DNA of 25,514 nt from Bacilli bacterium (GTDB lineage Bacteria; Bacillota_I; Bacilli_A; RFN20; CAG-826): contig JAKSVY010000023.1 of the NCBI GenBank assembly GCA_024413875.1, positions 1 through 25,514 of the forward strand. The letters run 5' to 3'. Each line of letters opens with the position of its first letter. Within the stretch, counting starts at the first letter, position 1. A model generated the notes under the pieces. That model was not told the DNA's origin, made no database searches, and was given only the letters and a program-made list of their open reading frames with translations. Positions 22,782-25,514 of the stretch are shown here, piece after piece. A program made the position numbers and the translations under genes.

Positions 22782-23492
22782 CTAATTGATTGATTTTATG
22801 TATCCAAGTTCAAGGACTTGGTTTTCTTTACTCTTGTATGCGAAGTTTATTCTATCAAAATCTTTACCTAAAAATAAACAAATTTCTTCTCCAAGCATTG
22901 CTTGTTTGCAATATTTGATACCTAATTCAAATGGTTTTGAGTAAATATTGAGTGTTTCCTCTTTGGAAAGTGACTCTGCAAGAGGGAGAACTGCTTTCGC
23001 ATTGTTAAGATGATTTGATGAGTCTACAAGAGGCATTGAAACCTTAACGTTTCTTAAGAATTCCACATCGCTATCATTAAAGTCATAAGATGTATCAACA
23101 TCTTCTTCTTTGTGAGGAAGTTTTAATTCGCTTGTCTTTAAGAACTTGAATGTTTCATAGTCAATCGCACAGCATTCAGTAACACCTGTGAATAATGCTT
23201 TTTTGTGTTTATCAACCACATCGGTTTTAACATAAACAAGTAAAGGTGTAACTTTTACAATACGACAGTTAATGAATACTTGTTGATTCCAGTGAGGACG
23301 TTCATGGACAATAACTTTATTTTTGGTAAATACCCAAATCGCGTGATGTTTTTGTCTCATCTCACCATTGGATAAATGGATTTCACCAAATGTAAGGGTG
23401 ATGAAATCTTGCATAATACAAAATAGATTTTCGAGATTTACTCTACTATCTAATCCGATTTCTGACATTGTAATAAACTTATTGGCTTTCAT
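22782..23492 (-). CDS. Acyl-ACP thioesterase-like protein
   Basis: The 236 residues look like the double-hotdog acyl-ACP thioesterase family, which releases fatty acids from acyl carrier protein. The first hotdog has HHAIWVFTKNKVIVHERPHWNQQV (49-72), matching the family WxLxR...PxWGxxV pattern, and TGVTECCAIDYETFKFL, corresponding to the ATSxWxxID segment. The second hotdog has VDSSNHLNNAKAV (156-168), matching the DxNxHxNN active-site motif with D157, N160, H161 and N163/164. Bacterial members are typically about 240-250 residues. No SD is present and a TATAAT sits 9 nt before ATG. It is divergent from a LysR gene that may control it. Confidence 0.75.
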   Translation of the reverse strand: MKANKFITMSEIGLDSRVNLENLFCIMQDFITLTFGEIHLSNGEMRQKHHAIWVFTKNKVIVHERPHWNQQVFINCRIVKVTPLLVYVKTDVVDKHKKALFTGVTECCAIDYETFKFLKTSELKLPHKEEDVDTSYDFNDSDVEFLRNVKVSMPLVDSSNHLNNAKAVLPLAESLSKEETLNIYSKPFELGIKYCKQAMLGEEICLFLGKDFDRINFAYKSKENQVLELGYIKSIN

Positions 23493-23501
23493 ACTAGATA
23501 T

Positions 23502-23507
23502 ATTATA
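23502..23507 (-). promoter_or_regulatory. -10 box of the thioesterase-like gene
   Basis: A perfect TATAAT on the minus strand lies 9 nt before the ATG at 23492. The -35 region falls within the inverted repeat at 23514-23531. The predicted leader is only 2-3 nt. Confidence 0.5.
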
Positions 23508-23513
23508 TAGAAC

Positions 23514-23531
23514 TATTTTCGAAAGAAAATA
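23514..23531. repeat. Inverted repeat in the thioesterase/lysR divergent region
   Basis: TATTTTC-GAAA-GAAAATA has perfect 7-bp arms and covers the -35 region of the thioesterase promoter. It is a candidate regulator-binding site; the GAAA loop would also allow an RNA hairpin. Confidence 0.5.
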
Positions 23532-23602
23532 AATAAATATAAATATGTCGCAAAATATTAATCTTTTTAGGGTTTTGATATTAATTTCTTTTATTGAAAT
23601 AG

Positions 23603-23632
23603 TTGGTGCGTTTTGTAACCTTTATTTATAAT
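23603..23632 (+). promoter_or_regulatory. Possible promoter of the LysR gene
   Basis: TTGGTG (23603-23608), an 18-bp spacer and TATAAT (23627-23632). A second, weaker candidate uses TTGATT near 23636. Either leaves a leader carrying AAGGAGGG at 23678-23685. Confidence 0.5.
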
Positions 23633-23655
23633 TACTTGATTATTATTAATATTCG

Positions 23656-23672
23656 TATAAAAATATTTTATA
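23656..23672. repeat. 17-bp palindrome just upstream of the lysR ribosome site
   Basis: TATAAAA-ATA-TTTTATA has 7-bp perfect arms and lies 5 nt before the lysR SD. Its position downstream of the candidate promoter suits autorepression, a common LysR property. Being all A/T, it could also arise by chance. Confidence 0.45.
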
Positions 23673-23691
23673 ACCTAAGGAGGGATGGGCT

Positions 23692-24600
23692 ATGAAAATC
23701 TTACAATTAAGATACTTTGTTGCCACTGTTGATCTTGATAGTGTTTCACGTGCAAGTGAGTTCTATCACGTATCTCAACCAGCTGTTACAACCGCTATCA
23801 AAAACCTTGAAGAAGAATTTTCTCTTAAATTATTCACAAGAAGAAATAACAAACTTACATTAACCGAACATGGTAAAAGATTCTACGAAGAAGCTCTTAT
23901 TGTTTTAAACACCGTTGATAAAATGGAAGAAAGAGTTCTTCTTATGTCTAAATCATTAAAGAAGATTTCTATTGGTATCACTTCAATGATTGGTACTTTC
24001 TTATTCCCTCGCTTAATTACTCTTTATAAAAAATCACATCCTGATATTGAACTAGCCATTACAGACTCAATTTCATTAAGAGCTTTCTCTCAAGTTCAAG
24101 ATGAAAAACTCGATTTAGCGTTAGTAACATTATCTCCAGATTATTCAAAAGAAAATGTCAACTTTGTTGATCTTATCGATGAAGAAATTGTCTTCGTTGT
24201 TGGTAAGTCTCATAAGTTTGCTAACAAATCATCTATTGATATTGCGGACCTTGATAATGAAAAAGTTATTCTCTTCACCCAAGGAAGTTATCAAAACCAA
24301 CGCTTTAACAAAGAATTTGAAGATGCTGAGGTTCATCCACAAATCTTCTTATATTCTTCAAACCTTACTCTTATTCAAGAATGCTTACGCAATAACGAAG
24401 TAGGTGCATTCATCTATAGAGACGTTGCAACAAGCTTAAGCCAAGACTTAGTAGCAATTCCGTTTAGCAAAAAGATTTCTGCAAAGATTGGTCTTGTCTA
24501 TAACAAGAGTTCATACTGTCGTGAAGATGTTAAAAAATTCATCATGTTCGCGATTAAACAAGCTTCATATTACAAACAAGAAAAGGATGCTGGCAAATAG
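23692..24600 (+). CDS. LysR-family transcriptional regulator
   Basis: This is a 302-residue LysR-type regulator. The N-terminal winged helix-turn-helix is typical: LQLRYFVATVDLDSVSRASE, then YHVSQPAVTTAIKNLEEEFSLKLFTRR (residues 4-52), followed by the linker helix. The effector-binding domain begins near 88 (KKISIGITSMIGTFLFPRLI) and ends near 295. These proteins sense a small molecule and usually control a divergent gene, here the thioesterase-like gene 200 bp away. CysB/CbbR-like motifs that would name the ligand are not evident. AGGAGGG precedes ATG. Its terminator overlaps the stop codon. Confidence 0.93.
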   Translation: MKILQLRYFVATVDLDSVSRASEFYHVSQPAVTTAIKNLEEEFSLKLFTRRNNKLTLTEHGKRFYEEALIVLNTVDKMEERVLLMSKSLKKISIGITSMIGTFLFPRLITLYKKSHPDIELAITDSISLRAFSQVQDEKLDLALVTLSPDYSKENVNFVDLIDEEIVFVVGKSHKFANKSSIDIADLDNEKVILFTQGSYQNQRFNKEFEDAEVHPQIFLYSSNLTLIQECLRNNEVGAFIYRDVATSLSQDLVAIPFSKKISAKIGLVYNKSSYCREDVKKFIMFAIKQASYYKQEKDAGK

Positions 24601-24619
24601 CCAACATCCTCTTTTTTAT
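24585..24619. terminator. Terminator overlapping the lysR stop codon, bidirectional
   Basis: GGATGCTGGC (24585-24594) pairs with GCCAACATCC (24600-24609) with one C-A mismatch; the lysR stop TAG is partly in the loop. It is followed by TCTTTTTTATT. On the minus strand the stem ends in TTTTCTTG, so it can also end the SPFH transcript. Confidence 0.8.
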
Positions 24620-24627
24620 TTTGTTTA

Positions 24628-25514
24628 TTACTTCTTTTCTTTAACAACTTCTGAAACTGTTGTAGCAAGCGCAGCAACATTTTGAAGATCACTTGGAATG
24701 ATAATCTTTGTTGCTTGTCCATCAGCAACTTTTGCAAGAGCCTTATATGATTCAAGTGTTAAGACAGCTTGGTTAGGATTTGATTCACGAATCATTCTTA
24801 AACCTTCTGCTTCAGCTTCTTTAACTTTTAAGATAGAAGCAGCCTTACCTTCAGCTTGAAGAATAGCGGCTTGTTTTTCGCCATCAGCGTTAAGAATCAT
24901 AGATTCTTTTCTACCTTGTGCAAGTAGAATTGCAGATTGCTTTTCACCTTCAGCAAGTAAGATCTTTTCTCTCTTTTCACGTTCCGCTCTCATTTGACGT
25001 TCCATTGATTCACGGATATCTTTTGGAGGGAGAATGTTCTTAACTTCAACACGGTTAACTTTAATACCCCATGCATCTGTTGCTTCATCAAGGATTGCTC
25101 TCATACGAGCATTGATTAAATCTCTTGATGTAAGAGTTGAGTCAAGATCAAGTTCACCAATGATATTACGTAATGTAGTAGCAGATAAGTTTTCAATAGC
25201 CATCATTGGATTTTCAACACCATAAGCATAGAGTTTTGGATCAGTGACTTGATAGAAGACTACTGTATCAATTTGCATTGTAACGTTATCTTTTGTAATA
25301 ACTGGTTGAGGAGCAAAGTCCTTAACTTGTTCCTTCATTGAGATTCTATCAGAAAGTCTATCAATAAATGGAACAAGCATATGGATACCTGTATTCCAGG
25401 TTTTGTTATATGCACCTAATCTTTCAACAATACCTTTTTCTGTTTGTTTGATGATTCTAATTCTTGTGATAAGAATTAATAAGACAATAAATACTACGAT
25501 TGAAATTACGAGTA
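24628..25514 (-). CDS. SPFH/band 7 protein, stomatin or QmcA-like (5' end outside window)
   Basis: The gene is partial: the frame stays open through the internal ATG at 25380 to the window edge, and its start lies beyond. The visible 295 codons begin with a membrane segment (LVISIVVFIVLLILI), then IRIIKQTEKGIVERLGAYNK and the SPFH core with ITKDNVTMQIDTVVFYQV, LSATTLRNIIGELDLD and WGIKVNRVEVKNI. An Ala/Glu-rich coiled coil with imperfect AEGEKQSAIL repeats follows, then a helical tail ending VVKEKK. Such proteins form membrane-anchored oligomeric rings linked to microdomains and protease control. An NfeD partner, common for some members, would lie outside the window if present. Confidence 0.93.
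   Translation of the reverse strand, partial: LVISIVVFIVLLILITRIRIIKQTEKGIVERLGAYNKTWNTGIHMLVPFIDRLSDRISMKEQVKDFAPQPVITKDNVTMQIDTVVFYQVTDPKLYAYGVENPMMAIENLSATTLRNIIGELDLDSTLTSRDLINARMRAILDEATDAWGIKVNRVEVKNILPPKDIRESMERQMRAEREKREKILLAEGEKQSAILLAQGRKESMILNADGEKQAAILQAEGKAASILKVKEAEAEGLRMIRESNPNQAVLTLESYKALAKVADGQATKIIIPSDLQNVAALATTVSEVVKEKK

Noticed and set aside
24155..24403. 82-codon open frame inside the LysR gene
   Set aside because: Out-of-frame shadow with low-complexity composition and no ribosome site.
24628..25380. SPFH gene starting at the internal ATG 25380
   Set aside because: The frame continues upstream through conserved SPFH sequence and a membrane segment to the window edge, so the gene is partial and that ATG is internal.
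1..25514. CRISPR arrays, tRNA or rRNA genes, insertion sequences, phage genes, toxin-antitoxin pairs
   Set aside because: I looked on both strands and found no regular spaced repeats, cloverleaf or rRNA signatures, transposase motifs or terminal repeats, or paired small toxin/antitoxin frames.

Overview
The window is AT-rich, densely packed bacterial chromosome with 27 protein-coding genes. The gene content points to the Bacillota: recU, dnaD, a B. subtilis-type suf cluster that uses sufU, an FMN-riboswitch-controlled ribU, yhaM, a kapD-like exonuclease and HU. Tryptophan is TGG, and TGA is used as stop by recU, mnmG, recX and the flippase-like gene. The Mycoplasma/Spiroplasma code is therefore not in use. 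Very short intergenic gaps, several unusually short proteins and collapsed Bacillus-like gene order suggest a reduced-genome Bacilli lineage, for example an uncultured host-associated clade near the Mollicutes. That placement is inference. I see no rRNA, tRNA, CRISPR array, insertion sequence or phage gene.

Layout. 68-1392 (+): kapD-like exonuclease and recU. 1380-5668 (-): nth, dnaD, a head-only CCA/poly(A) nucleotidyltransferase, hup, der and cmk, headed by a small membrane protein (5668-6009). 6129-6299 (+): ferredoxin. 6351-7411 (-): ribU behind an FMN riboswitch, whose promoter lies in the 3' end of rsmG. 7392-14555 (-): sufC-sufD-sufS-sufU-sufB-mnmG-rsmG, nearly all start/stop overlaps, with a good promoter at 14581-14609. 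14815-19009 (+): two large lipoproteins, the first PrsA-like, and a HIT protein. 19066-22210 (-): yhaM, recX and a flippase-like membrane protein. 22346-23492 (-): an unrecognised gene and an acyl-ACP thioesterase-like gene, divergent from a LysR regulator (23692-24600, +). 24628-25514 (-): an SPFH/stomatin-like protein cut by the window edge.

How the genes work together. DNA repair and replication genes (recU, nth, dnaD, hup, recX) and RNA-processing or modification genes (CCA enzyme, mnmG, rsmG, yhaM) dominate. The suf operon builds Fe-S clusters. Nth (4Fe-4S) and the ferredoxin in this window are likely recipients. Riboflavin uptake by RibU supplies FAD for MnmG and FMN for sensing by the riboswitch. 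The PrsA-like lipoprotein would fold exported proteins outside the membrane.

Nothing here looks like a clearly new defence or mobile system. The most interesting signals are: (1) a recurring class of gene starts that lack a Shine-Dalgarno sequence and have the -10 box 6-9 nt before ATG, suggesting leaderless mRNAs; (2) minimal forms of two conserved enzymes (CCA nucleotidyltransferase and SufD); (3) the two-lipoprotein unit with a heavily inserted parvulin domain; (4) inverted repeats at several divergent promoters; and (5) a hairpin that pairs a Shine-Dalgarno sequence with an anti-SD-like sequence at the start of the HIT gene.
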